Positions 23,323 to 30,671 of a stretch of 39,647 nucleotides of DNA are shown here, one piece after another. Below the pieces are notes generated by a model. It saw nothing but the letters and a program-made list of their open reading frames with translations. It made no database searches and was not told the origin of the DNA. Made by a program: the position numbers and the translations under genes. Source of the stretch: Roseomonas sp. Its GTDB lineage: Bacteria > Pseudomonadota > Alphaproteobacteria > Acetobacterales > Acetobacteraceae. The first letter of the stretch is position 1. Every line of letters starts with the position of its first letter. The stretch is taken from contig JADCES010000222.1 of assembly GCA_020250005.1 (NCBI GenBank), positions 1 to 39,647 on the forward strand, in the 5' to 3' direction.

Positions 23323-23850
23323 ATGGCCGGGCCGGCAGTACCGATTGAGGTTGATCCCGAAACCGGGATCTGGCGCACCGATGGGCTGCCGATGATCTAT
23401 CTGCCACGCCATTTTCTGGTGAATATCCAGAAAAGCGTGGAGGAAGCGATCGGCGCTGATCGCTTCCGCGGCATCATGTATGGCTCGGCTGATCTGTCCG
23501 CGCTGCAATGGTGCCGCGCGGAAGCCAAGACGCATGGGCTGACACCCGTTGAGACCTTTCGCCATTACCTGAAGCGCCTATCCCAGCGCGGCTATGGGTT
23601 GTTTGAGATCACCGCATTGGATGAAGCCGCCGGCACCGCCGCGGTCACGGTGCGCCATTCGGCCTATGCGCTCGCTTACGGGCAGGTGGGGCGGCCGGTC
23701 TGCTATATGTTTGAGGGCAGTTTTGGCGGCGCCATGCGCTTCGTCATGGAACAGGCCGGGTGGGCGGCGGAGCCCACCTGCCGGGAAGTTGCCTGTGCCG
23801 CGCATGGTGCCAGCGAATGCCGTTTTGAACTCCGCTGCGATCCGGTGTGA
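23323..23850 (+). CDS. V4R (4-vinyl reductase)-domain small-molecule-binding protein
   Basis: 175 residues. The N-terminal part (PMIYLPRHFLVNIQKSVEEAIG) and a central FEGSFGGAMRFVMEQAG helix lead to the V4R signature CREVACAAHGASECRFEL, with Cys residues spaced as in this family. V4R domains bind small hydrophobic ligands or metals in sensors such as activators of aromatic catabolism. Here there is no DNA-binding or ATPase domain, so it could be a stand-alone binding protein or enzyme subunit. It is coupled to the NIPSNAP gene. The lower-GC ParA-HEPN island begins right after it. Confidence 0.75.
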   Translation: MAGPAVPIEVDPETGIWRTDGLPMIYLPRHFLVNIQKSVEEAIGADRFRGIMYGSADLSALQWCRAEAKTHGLTPVETFRHYLKRLSQRGYGLFEITALDEAAGTAAVTVRHSAYALAYGQVGRPVCYMFEGSFGGAMRFVMEQAGWAAEPTCREVACAAHGASECRFELRCDPV

Positions 23851-23933
23851 TACCCCAGTCGCAGCCCCTTTGAGAACGAGTGCAGAAATCTGCCCTTGTA
23901 TCTCGGCTGTCCTGCTTCAGTAATCATCTGATT

Positions 23934-24596
23934 TTATTCGTCATCTGGGGCGCGAAGCTCGCACGCAATCACGTGCGGCAATTGAATCGCAAGTTTGAAA
24001 ATGAAATCGATAGTTGATACTGTGTCTGTCTTGTCAATCGGCCACAACCCAATCCCTGCATACGTAGGGTCTACGTCAGCTTCATGCGCAATTTGGTTTC
24101 GCCTTTTCCATATCGACTTCAGGCGGCCCTTAATTTGTTCAGCAGTCCGCAAATCATCCCTAGCGATACCTTCATTGAGTCTCTCGCATATCCTGTCCCA
24201 GGGCTTTGTACAGTAACATGAGAGCATCTCTGCGAGCTTTGATGGATCAACGAAAGCCTTATATGAGTTTGCTTGTCGAACTTGAAGCGCAGCCGCTGTA
24301 AACCTTTCATCCGCATTTGATATTGTCATCACTTCCATGGGAAGACTGATGTTACGCGTAGCCAAGGCATTTTGAAAGCGATGCTTGGCTTCAATAATTG
24401 CGAGCTCGTGAGCAAAAAAATCAAATGAACTAACAGTTTGAACAAAAGATGATCTAAGCGCGTCATCGTTCGCACGGTCGTCCGGGCGCAAGGCCGCCAG
24501 GGCGTCGAACAAGGCGACCATCTGATGCGCACGCTGGATCGCATGCTCGAAGGCTCTGATAGCATCCGCAAAGCGTTCCATCGCCTCAGATGCCAT
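23934..24596 (-). CDS. HEPN-domain protein (RiboL-PSP-like), putative RNase toxin/effector
   Basis: 220 residues, almost all helical. The diagnostic segment is KRRNQIAHEADVDP (164-177), which holds the HEPN RNase motif R-x4-H (Arg166, His171) with the polar Asn167 typical of active members. It resembles the RiboL-PSP-HEPN group, including an N-terminal SSFVQTVSSFDFFAHELAI helix (49-67) and a late STIDFIFKLAI helix. Known HEPN proteins with this motif are metal-independent ribonucleases in toxin-antitoxin, abortive-infection and restriction systems; nuclease activity here is inferred. Its ATG overlaps the stop of the ParA-like gene by 11 bases, so translation is coupled. Base composition is far below the neighbours (line 24001-24060 is 27/60 G+C). 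Confidence 0.75.
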   Translation of the reverse strand: MASEAMERFADAIRAFEHAIQRAHQMVALFDALAALRPDDRANDDALRSSFVQTVSSFDFFAHELAIIEAKHRFQNALATRNISLPMEVMTISNADERFTAAALQVRQANSYKAFVDPSKLAEMLSCYCTKPWDRICERLNEGIARDDLRTAEQIKGRLKSIWKRRNQIAHEADVDPTYAGIGLWPIDKTDTVSTIDFIFKLAIQLPHVIACELRAPDDE

Positions 24597-25650
24597 TTAA
24601 AAGCGCGACAATCTTTTCTGCACCCCGCCTAAATGAGGCTTCGACATCCGCAATCTTCTCCCGATAATTATCGGCAACAATTCCCTGATGGCTGGTGTCA
24701 GTTTCGATATCGACTGCGAAAACAGGCTTTGCTAACTGCTGTGCAGTCGCAATAAGTCCATCAAGTGATCCAATTTCCATGAGAAATTCGTTTGTTGGGG
24801 CATTCGCGGCCTGATAATCGGAATCGGGTAACAACATATTTGCGCTCTTAAGCGCCGGTAACAGATCGTTTTTTCGAGTCTCCGCAAGTCGATCAAACCA
24901 TTTTTGGAATGCTTGAGTGGGCCTCGCTTGCTCGTCACTACGTGACCGTTTGCGGAAATTCTGCACTGTTGACCCCAAATACTTTGGTCGTGGAGTCGGG
25001 AAGGGATAGTTGGCTTCCTTGAGCAACGAGTTGTTAGCAGCCTTTTTCCCCCATTCTGCCCATTTGGGCAAAGTCCTCGAAAGCGAACGAAGAGCCATTG
25101 ACGAGAATAGATCCGGTGCCATTGGAATGATGAATGCATCACTGGTCATAAATAAGTTTTGATTAATCGCACCTAGACTGGGACTCATGTCGATCAATGC
25201 ATAGTCGATCTCGTTGGTGACTCCTGTTAGCCGGATAGCGTGATTTAAGGCACCTGGAATATTTTGCAGAGCCGACAAAGTGTGGCTCAGCTCATGAGAC
25301 ACAGAAAGTTGGCTCTCATATTCTGAAAGACCAACATGGCCCGGCAACAGATAAAGCCTAGCTTGCAACTCTGAGGGAAAAAGCTTTGCTGGCGCGATGG
25401 CATATGGACGAGATTCGAAAGCGGGACGAACCGCATCTCGAATATTTTTTGGCTTTTGTGGGTCTTCGCTCTCAAATGGATAGTCTTCTGCGTCCACATC
25501 TCCCAAATACACCCCAGTCAAATTGCATTGTGGATCGCAGTCAACCAACATGACTCTCTTGCCCAGGGAGGCAAGCATCCAACCAAGATGAAAGGTCATA
25601 GTTGTCTTAGCAACACCACCTTTGTGATTAAAGATCGCGATTTGTAACAT
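24586..25650 (-). CDS. ParA/MinD-type ATPase of a two-gene accessory module
   Basis: 354 residues from ATG 25650, preceded by GAGGAAAAA; a TTG at 25677 is in frame but has no such site. The deviant Walker A HKGGVAKTT has signature Lys10 and Lys15, the A' motif is VDCDPQCNLTG (Asp37/Asp39), and YALIDMSPSLG is the Walker B region. The C-terminal 150 residues are not typical of plasmid ParA. They include a basic FRKRSRSDEQAR patch and the FLMEIGSLDG and FAVDIETDTSH segments. There is no N-terminal DNA-binding domain and no parB nearby, so ordinary chromosome or plasmid partition is unlikely. It is the first gene of the unit with the HEPN gene. Low GC (line 25141-25200 is 24/60) suggests horizontal transfer. 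Confidence 0.85.
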   Translation of the reverse strand: MLQIAIFNHKGGVAKTTMTFHLGWMLASLGKRVMLVDCDPQCNLTGVYLGDVDAEDYPFESEDPQKPKNIRDAVRPAFESRPYAIAPAKLFPSELQARLYLLPGHVGLSEYESQLSVSHELSHTLSALQNIPGALNHAIRLTGVTNEIDYALIDMSPSLGAINQNLFMTSDAFIIPMAPDLFSSMALRSLSRTLPKWAEWGKKAANNSLLKEANYPFPTPRPKYLGSTVQNFRKRSRSDEQARPTQAFQKWFDRLAETRKNDLLPALKSANMLLPDSDYQAANAPTNEFLMEIGSLDGLIATAQQLAKPVFAVDIETDTSHQGIVADNYREKIADVEASFRRGAEKIVALLNGI

Positions 25651-25733
25651 GCTTTTTCCTCGATTTAATCTGGACAATCCTAATTCGCTATCCGACCCCT
25701 GAGCAACTTCTTTCTGAGCGGTCTGTTAAGGGC

Positions 25734-25747
25734 GACAGCGCGCTGTC
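25734..25747. promoter_or_regulatory. 14-bp perfect palindrome upstream of the ParA-HEPN operon
   Basis: GACAGCGCGCTGTC lies 84-97 bases before the ParA-like start codon, in a 262-base intergenic region. It is a possible operator for self-regulation or a nearby DNA-binding protein. The rest of the region (25751-25912) holds no gene that I can recognise. Confidence 0.35.
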
Positions 25748-25912
25748 ACAGATGTGGCGTCAATAAAGGAGAGAGTGGAGGCGCCATTTATGCCGTTCGC
25801 GTGCAGTGCCGCAGCTCAAGGCTGCCCATTCCTTAAGCGCAGCGGACCCCTGAAACGCCCAGCGTAGCGGGCCGCCGCCACTCATGGGGGAACCCTGTGA
25901 AAGGTACGGAAA

Positions 25913-26245
25913 CTAAACCAACCGCGCTTCAAACGGTGGCTGCAAATCCGGCGCGTCGAATTCCACCACCCAAAGATCGGGATCGCGCTGTACCTGCCGC
26001 GCGACATAGGCATCCGCGGTTTCCTGATCCACCGCGCCTGGGCCGGTCGCGCGCAGCCAGGCGGGCCTGCCCTCGGCGTCGCGGATTTGGCTCAGCACCT
26101 GCACCCCCGCCCGCCCACGGAGCACGCATAGGATGCCGCCGCTATCGGGGTCCCCCTTGCGCAGCACGGCGGCGGCCCGCCCGGCCATATCGGAAAGCCG
26201 GATCGCCATGGAAACCCAAATGCCGGCCTTTACTTTCGCGTCCAT
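25913..26245 (-). CDS. DUF1491-family protein
   Basis: 110 residues, a small alphaproteobacterial family. It begins MDAKVKAGIWVSMAIRLSD, has the GDPDSGGILCVLRG strand-turn, and closes with AYVARQVQRDPDLWVVEFD, the most conserved block of DUF1491. No catalytic motif or signal peptide is visible, and no function is established for the family. GC content returns to the genome level here, so this gene marks the right edge of the low-GC island. Confidence 0.85.
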   Translation of the reverse strand: MDAKVKAGIWVSMAIRLSDMAGRAAAVLRKGDPDSGGILCVLRGRAGVQVLSQIRDAEGRPAWLRATGPGAVDQETADAYVARQVQRDPDLWVVEFDAPDLQPPFEARLV

Positions 26246-26325
26246 GGCGGTGCTTCTGCCACTTCTTGCCCCTTGCCGGAAGCCGCGCGGCGCGCCATTC
26301 AGGCGCCGGTAAAGAGGTACTGATC

Positions 26326-26538
26326 ATGGCCGACCGGAAATTGACCGAAGCGCAACGCGCCTATGAAGCCAAACGCGCCGCCAAGGCAGGCATGAGCCTG
26401 GAAAAATGGCTGACGCAGAAGGAAAAGCGCGCCGCCGCCGAAGCCAAGGCCGTGGCTGAGGCCACCAAGCCGCCCGCTGAGCCGAAAAAGCCAGGCTTCC
26501 TCGGCCGCTTGCTCGAAAAGGCGCAAAAGCCGCTTTGA
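26326..26538 (+). CDS. Small charged hypothetical protein
   Basis: 70 residues from ATG 26326, preceded by AAAGAGGT. Very rich in Lys, Ala and Glu: MADRKLTEAQRAYEAKRAAK followed by a helical middle, a Pro-rich stretch (KPPAEPKKP) and a short tail FLGRLLEKAQKPL. It probably forms an alpha-helical, partly disordered basic protein. Similar short proteins recur in alphaproteobacteria without known function. It lies just before the alpha/beta hydrolase gene on the same strand and may share its transcript. Confidence 0.65.
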   Translation: MADRKLTEAQRAYEAKRAAKAGMSLEKWLTQKEKRAAAEAKAVAEATKPPAEPKKPGFLGRLLEKAQKPL

Positions 26539-26610
26539 GAAGGGCGCTCGGGCTTGGACAGTGCTTCGCCCGGGCCTAAGCTTTCCGCCCAAACGGTATC
26601 GAAGCTACGC

Positions 26611-27480
26611 ATGAGCAAAATCATCTGGCGCGCCGAGGATGGCAGCGCGGAATTGCACCCGGCCCTGACCCCCTTGGCGGCTTCGGCGCGCGTGGCGGAA
26701 ACGCCGTGTGGTTCCGGCAGCATGGTTTGGCGCATTTGGGGGGAAGGCGCGCCGCTCGTGCTGCTGCATGGCGGTTCCGGTTCCTGGCGCCATTGGGCGC
26801 GCAATATCGGCCCACTCGGCGCCGGGCGCATGGTGATCACGCGTGACCTGCCCGGGCTTGGCGATAGCGCCATGCCAAAAGGTGTCTCAACGCCCGAAGG
26901 GGTGGCGGAGATTCTGGCGCACGGGTTGGACCACATTCTGCCCGCCGGCAGCCGCTATGATCTGGCGGGGTTTTCCTTCGGTGCGCTTTGTTCCGGGCAT
27001 CTGGCCGCGCTTGATCAGGACCGCGTGAAAAGCCTGACCATTATCGGCGCCGGTGCGCTTGGCTTTCAACGCAGCCCCACGCAACTGGTGAAAGTGCGCG
27101 CACTGGCCGGCGATGAACGGGTCGCTTCGCATCGGCACAACCTGGCAGAATTGATGTTCGCCGATGCCAGCAAGATTGATGATGTGGCGCTGGCGATTCA
27201 GGAAGCCTCCACCCGCGGTGCGCGCTTCAAAAGCCGTGGCTTTGCCAGCACGGATTCGCTGAAACAGGCGCTGCTGCGCGGGCGCGGGCAGCTCAATGCC
27301 ATTTACGGCGAGTGGGATGCGATTGTGCGGCCCCATGTCCAGCTACGGCTTGATCTGGTGCATGGGCTGCGCCCCGGTGCGCGCGCCCATGCCATCCCCG
27401 GCGCCGGCCATTGGGTGGCCTATGAGGCGGCCGAGGCATTCAACGCCACGCTTCTGCGTTTTTTGACCGAACAGCCATGA
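26611..27480 (+). CDS. Alpha/beta hydrolase
   Basis: 289 residues from ATG 26611; an in-frame ATG at 26554 adds 19 residues with no family support. The oxyanion loop is LLHGGSGSWRHW (about 72-83), the nucleophile elbow GFSFGA, an acidic residue lies in GEWDAIV near 250, and the catalytic His is in GAGHWVAYE near 269. The sequence resembles hydrolases that cleave esters or C-C bonds of small molecules; specificity is unknown. Its stop codon overlaps the ATG of the next exporter gene (ATGA), so both are co-translated. Confidence 0.85.
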   Translation: MSKIIWRAEDGSAELHPALTPLAASARVAETPCGSGSMVWRIWGEGAPLVLLHGGSGSWRHWARNIGPLGAGRMVITRDLPGLGDSAMPKGVSTPEGVAEILAHGLDHILPAGSRYDLAGFSFGALCSGHLAALDQDRVKSLTIIGAGALGFQRSPTQLVKVRALAGDERVASHRHNLAELMFADASKIDDVALAIQEASTRGARFKSRGFASTDSLKQALLRGRGQLNAIYGEWDAIVRPHVQLRLDLVHGLRPGARAHAIPGAGHWVAYEAAEAFNATLLRFLTEQP

Positions 27481-28358
27481 ACCAAACCTCCGCGGCACCC
27501 CGGAATGCGGTGCTGCGTGGCATGGCCTTCATTGCGGTCTCAGGCCTGCTGTTCACGCTACTGAACACGATCATGCGGCAGATGACGCATGAACTTGATC
27601 CCTTGCAGGTGCAATTCCTGCGCTACCTGATGGGCATTGTGGTCATGCTGCCCTTCATGCTGCGCAGCGGCGTCATGGCCTGGATGCCGCATAATCTGCG
27701 GGGGCAGATCTGGCGCGGCCTGGTGCATACGCTTGGCCTCATGCTTTGGTTTATCGCGCTGCCGCATGTTGCCATGGCGGATATGACTGCCATGGGCTTC
27801 ACCGGACCCATCTTCATCATGGCCGGCGCGGTGTTGTTTCTGGGCGAGCCGATGATTCGTGCGCGCTGGATTGCCGCCGGCATCGGCTTCATCGGCGTGC
27901 TGATTGTGGTCGCCCCCGGCCTCAGCGGTGATGGCGGCTATTGGAATCTGGTGATGCTTTCCAGCACGCCCTTATTCGCCGCATCCTTCCTGATCACCAA
28001 GGCGCTGACGCGCCATGACAAGCCAGAGGTGATTGTCGCCTGGCAATCCATTATGGTCACGCTATTCACCCTGCCCTTCGCCGTCGCGGTCTGGACCTGG
28101 CCGACGGCCGAGCAATGGGGCTGGTTTGTACTGACCGGCATTCTGGGCAGTGTCGGCCATTGGTTCCTGACCGAAGCCTTCCGCCTGGCCGATATGTCGG
28201 CGACCCAGCCGGTGAAGTTTTTTGATCTCGTCTGGGCCAGCCTGATGGGCTGGCTGGTCTTCAGCGAGGAACCGGCGCTGACAACCTATGCCGGCGCCTT
28301 GGTGATTTTCGCGGCCACCACCTGGATTGCGCGGCGCGAAGCGCGGCGCAAACCCTGA
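27477..28358 (+). CDS. DMT-superfamily transporter (EamA type)
   Basis: 293 residues with about ten membrane helices in two homologous EamA halves (about 13-140 and 155-290). Typical landmarks are FIAVSGLLFTLLNTIMRQM, FTGPIFIMAGAVLFLGEPM at the end of repeat one, and TQPVKFFDLVWASLMGWLVFSEEP at the end of repeat two. It sits in the inner membrane and probably exports a metabolite. The 4-base overlap with the hydrolase gene suggests that the hydrolase product or substrate might be the cargo; this is inference. Confidence 0.9.
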   Translation: MNQTSAAPRNAVLRGMAFIAVSGLLFTLLNTIMRQMTHELDPLQVQFLRYLMGIVVMLPFMLRSGVMAWMPHNLRGQIWRGLVHTLGLMLWFIALPHVAMADMTAMGFTGPIFIMAGAVLFLGEPMIRARWIAAGIGFIGVLIVVAPGLSGDGGYWNLVMLSSTPLFAASFLITKALTRHDKPEVIVAWQSIMVTLFTLPFAVAVWTWPTAEQWGWFVLTGILGSVGHWFLTEAFRLADMSATQPVKFFDLVWASLMGWLVFSEEPALTTYAGALVIFAATTWIARREARRKP

Positions 28359-29045
28359 TCAGCCCAGCAACGAATCCCGCGCGGCATTGATGCGCGCGGC
28401 CAACCAGGCGCTGCCACCCTGATCAGGGTGTGCTGTTTTCATCAGCCGGCGATGCGCGGCGCGGATTGCATCCTCATCAGCACCTTCCGCAAGGCCCAGG
28501 ATATCGAGCGCTTCTTCCCGCGTCATGGCCGCGCTGCGCGGCGCGGCGGCGGGTTCCGCGCGCCAATCGGGATGCGCACGATCAAGCCAGGCTTCCAGCA
28601 GTGCCACGGAATCAACATCTGAAACCTGGCATTCTTCCAGCAGCGACAAAAGTTCTGGCAGGTCAAGCGTTGCCAGATCGCGCCCGGCGAATTTCCCTGC
28701 CTTCACACTGCCCGTCATGCGCCCGCTATCATGGTCAAGCGTCATGGTCAGGAAGGCGGTCTCCACACTATTCGCCGCGCCCGTTTGCGGCGCTGTGCCG
28801 CCGAAGCGCTTATTGGTGCGCCAACGCTGCGCCCATTGCAGCAACAAGGGCAGAAAGAAAGCCAGCGCGAAAATCGCCTGCTGCCCGCGCGCGGTGAAAA
28901 GCCCCAGCAACAGGATCACCGCGCCAATCGCACCCAGCACCACCGCGCCGAATTGCTTCACACGCGCGACCGGCGCATTGGCAAAAGCCCATAGCAGCAG
29001 GAAAAGCAAAAACAGCGCAATGGCGCCAAGCGCAAGCCAAGTCAT
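28359..29045 (-). CDS. Membrane-anchored DnaJ-domain protein
   Basis: 228 residues. Two N-terminal membrane helices (about 5-24 and 33-50, with a third hydrophobic stretch around 57-70) are followed by a cytoplasmic linker. A C-terminal J-domain (about 175-228) contains the HPD signature in KTAHPDQGGS. The J-domain at the C-terminus after membrane segments resembles the Tim14/DjlA-like arrangement. The role would be to recruit DnaK to the membrane. Its start codon overlaps the stop of the VWA gene by 4 bases, so the two form an operon. Confidence 0.9.
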   Translation of the reverse strand: MTWLALGAIALFLLFLLLWAFANAPVARVKQFGAVVLGAIGAVILLLGLFTARGQQAIFALAFFLPLLLQWAQRWRTNKRFGGTAPQTGAANSVETAFLTMTLDHDSGRMTGSVKAGKFAGRDLATLDLPELLSLLEECQVSDVDSVALLEAWLDRAHPDWRAEPAAAPRSAAMTREEALDILGLAEGADEDAIRAAHRRLMKTAHPDQGGSAWLAARINAARDSLLG

Positions 29046-29752
29046 GCGCCGGCTTTCGGCTTGGGCAATAGCCCCGCCACCTGCCGCGCCGCAGCACCCG
29101 GCAGCCGCGCCAAGGCGCCCTGCCCGCCCGCCGCATAAACCGCAATGGCGCGCAGCAAATCGCGCAATTGCCCAATCGCTGCCGAATCAAAGGGCAGATA
29201 GGCACCCCCCGTCAGCCGCGCGATTTGCCGAAACACCGCCCCCGCCACGGGATCAGCGCCTTCATGGAAAATGAAAGCCTGAGTGCCGCGCAGGCCAAGC
29301 TCTCCGGCTGTATGGCACAGCGCATCGGCATCTTCTTCCACGGCATCGCCGATGAAAATCAGCGCCCTGATCCTGTCGCGTTTCGTTTCTGTGAGTGCAT
29401 GATCCAGCACGGCCTGAATCTGAGTCTTGCCACCCAGGCAGGCAACGCCCGAAAGCCGCCGCGCCAAATCCGCCGCATCCTTCAGGAAAGGAGTCGCACG
29501 GAACTCACCAAAGCCGCGGTAATAGGCAAGCGAAACGGCAAGCCCACCAATGCCCTGCGCCGCTTGCAACATCTCCGCCGTCAGCCCCGCCGCCTGATCC
29601 CAGGTGCGCTCACGCGATGCCGTGGCATCAATCGCGAAGATCAGCCGCGCCACCGTCGCGGGCGCCGTCCTCAGCGCCGGCACACGCGCCGTCTGATCCA
29701 GAAAGGCGGCCACGGCGGCAGAAGGGGCGCGCGGGGCGGGAGGTTTGCTCAT
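29042..29752 (-). CDS. VWA-domain protein
   Basis: 236 residues from ATG 29752; a reading from 29815 adds 21 residues that look non-coding, but no good ribosome-binding site supports either start. It contains a von Willebrand A fold with MIDAS-like motif DATAS in LIFAIDATASRERTW, a central LGGKTQIQAVLDHAL that supplies the third metal contact, and IFIGDAVEED. The VWA domain binds a divalent metal and mediates protein contacts. It is co-transcribed with the DnaJ-domain gene, which suggests a chaperone-linked complex; the partner is unknown. Confidence 0.82.
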   Translation of the reverse strand: MSKPPAPRAPSAAVAAFLDQTARVPALRTAPATVARLIFAIDATASRERTWDQAAGLTAEMLQAAQGIGGLAVSLAYYRGFGEFRATPFLKDAADLARRLSGVACLGGKTQIQAVLDHALTETKRDRIRALIFIGDAVEEDADALCHTAGELGLRGTQAFIFHEGADPVAGAVFRQIARLTGGAYLPFDSAAIGQLRDLLRAIAVYAAGGQGALARLPGAAARQVAGLLPKPKAGA

Positions 29753-29818
29753 GAGGGGGATGTGGGGGCGGGGCGAGCCGGTTAAAGGCCACAAGGAGCT
29801 TTGCCCCTGGCGCACAAA

Positions 29819-30526
29819 TCAGGCGAGCGGGCTCCGCACCCAGGCGGCGTCAGTCGCCACCGTCTCTCGACGCAAGCGCGCCACTATCGCGTCCAGCTCC
29901 TCTGGCCGGGCGGAGCTGCTGACCAGGGTTGCCAGAATCTCCACCTGCCCGTCCTGGCGCGCATGCTGTTCCCACCCCGCCACCGGGAAGCCGCCCGCCG
30001 AGAGCGCCTTGCCCAGCGCCTCCCGCGCTTCTGCCACCGCCGGACCGGGCACCGTCACGGCCACCTGGTAGCGCGCCTCGGCCGCTTGGTCGCTGACCGG
30101 CAGACGATCAATCAACTTGCCGAGCGGCCGCAGCGCGGTGTTGCAGATCAGCACAAAGCAAGCGATCGCGACCGCCTGTGCCGGCAGGTTAGCCCCCGCC
30201 GCCGCGCCGACAGCCGCCGAACACCAGACGGTCGCCGCCGTATTCAGCCCGCGGATCGTCCCGCCTTCCCTGAGGATCAACCCAGCGCCGAGGAAGCCAA
30301 CCCCGGTGACGACATTCGCCAGCACCCGCATCGCGCCATCGCCGCCGGCCATCTGAATGCCCAAATCCACAAAGGCGGCCGCACCAAGCGCGACCAGGAC
30401 ATTGGTGCGGAGCGAGGCGATACGTTCCCGATACTGACGCTCCGCCCCGATCACGGCGCCAAGCAGCAGCGCAAGCGCCAGGCTGCCGGCAGTGTCGGCG
30501 ATGCCGGCAAGACTATCGGGGATCAC
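29819..30526 (-). CDS. MgtC/SapB-family membrane protein
   Basis: 235 residues beginning with a GTG codon at 30526. Five or so membrane helices fill residues 10-150. The MgtC signature is seen in LLLGAVIGAERQYRERIASLRTN, GVGFLGAGLILREGG and IRGLNTAATVWCSAAVG. A C-terminal cytoplasmic ACT-like domain (about 155-235) follows. Family members affect Mg2+ homeostasis and membrane potential. The sequence immediately upstream of its start is not its own control region but a copy of the methyltransferase gene start (see the direct repeat at 30531-30604). Confidence 0.88.
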   Translation of the reverse strand: MIPDSLAGIADTAGSLALALLLGAVIGAERQYRERIASLRTNVLVALGAAAFVDLGIQMAGGDGAMRVLANVVTGVGFLGAGLILREGGTIRGLNTAATVWCSAAVGAAAGANLPAQAVAIACFVLICNTALRPLGKLIDRLPVSDQAAEARYQVAVTVPGPAVAEAREALGKALSAGGFPVAGWEQHARQDGQVEILATLVSSSARPEELDAIVARLRRETVATDAAWVRSPLA

Positions 30527-30530
30527 GCGG

Positions 30531-30604
30531 CAGCCTATTCTTCATGTGTAGTTTTTAACCGGCCTTGATCGCTGCCACCATGGCCTATTGGCAATGATTC
30601 TGGG
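30531..30604. repeat. Direct repeat, left copy, carrying a remnant of the methyltransferase start
   Basis: About 74 bases matching 32313-32394 in the same orientation with scattered changes and one roughly 10-base gap. Both contain CTGCCACCATG and TTCATGTGT. On the minus strand the left copy still encodes MKNRL, the first five residues of the methyltransferase, and then diverges. Confidence 0.8.
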
Positions 30605-30614
30605 GAAAAGGCAC

Positions 30615-30670
30615 GGGGGGCTTTGCCCCCTGACCCCCACCGGGGTGGCCGTGCCACCCCGGACCCCGCC
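30615..30670. repeat. Inverted repeat, left arm (REP-like)
   Basis: The reverse complement of 30634-30670 matches 32406-32442 without mismatch over 37 bases, and similarity continues across the GGGGGCAAAGCCCCC hairpin. Each arm contains two internal palindromes (GGGGTGGC-ACG-GCCACCCC and GGGGGC-AAA-GCCCCC). It ends 1 base before the methyltransferase stop codon and may serve as its terminator. Confidence 0.85.
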
Positions 30671-30671
30671 G

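Noticed and set aside
24586-25650. ParA-like ATPase as a plasmid-partition gene of an integrated replicon
   Set aside because: No parB, rep gene, parS-like repeats or integrase nearby, and the partner is a HEPN protein.
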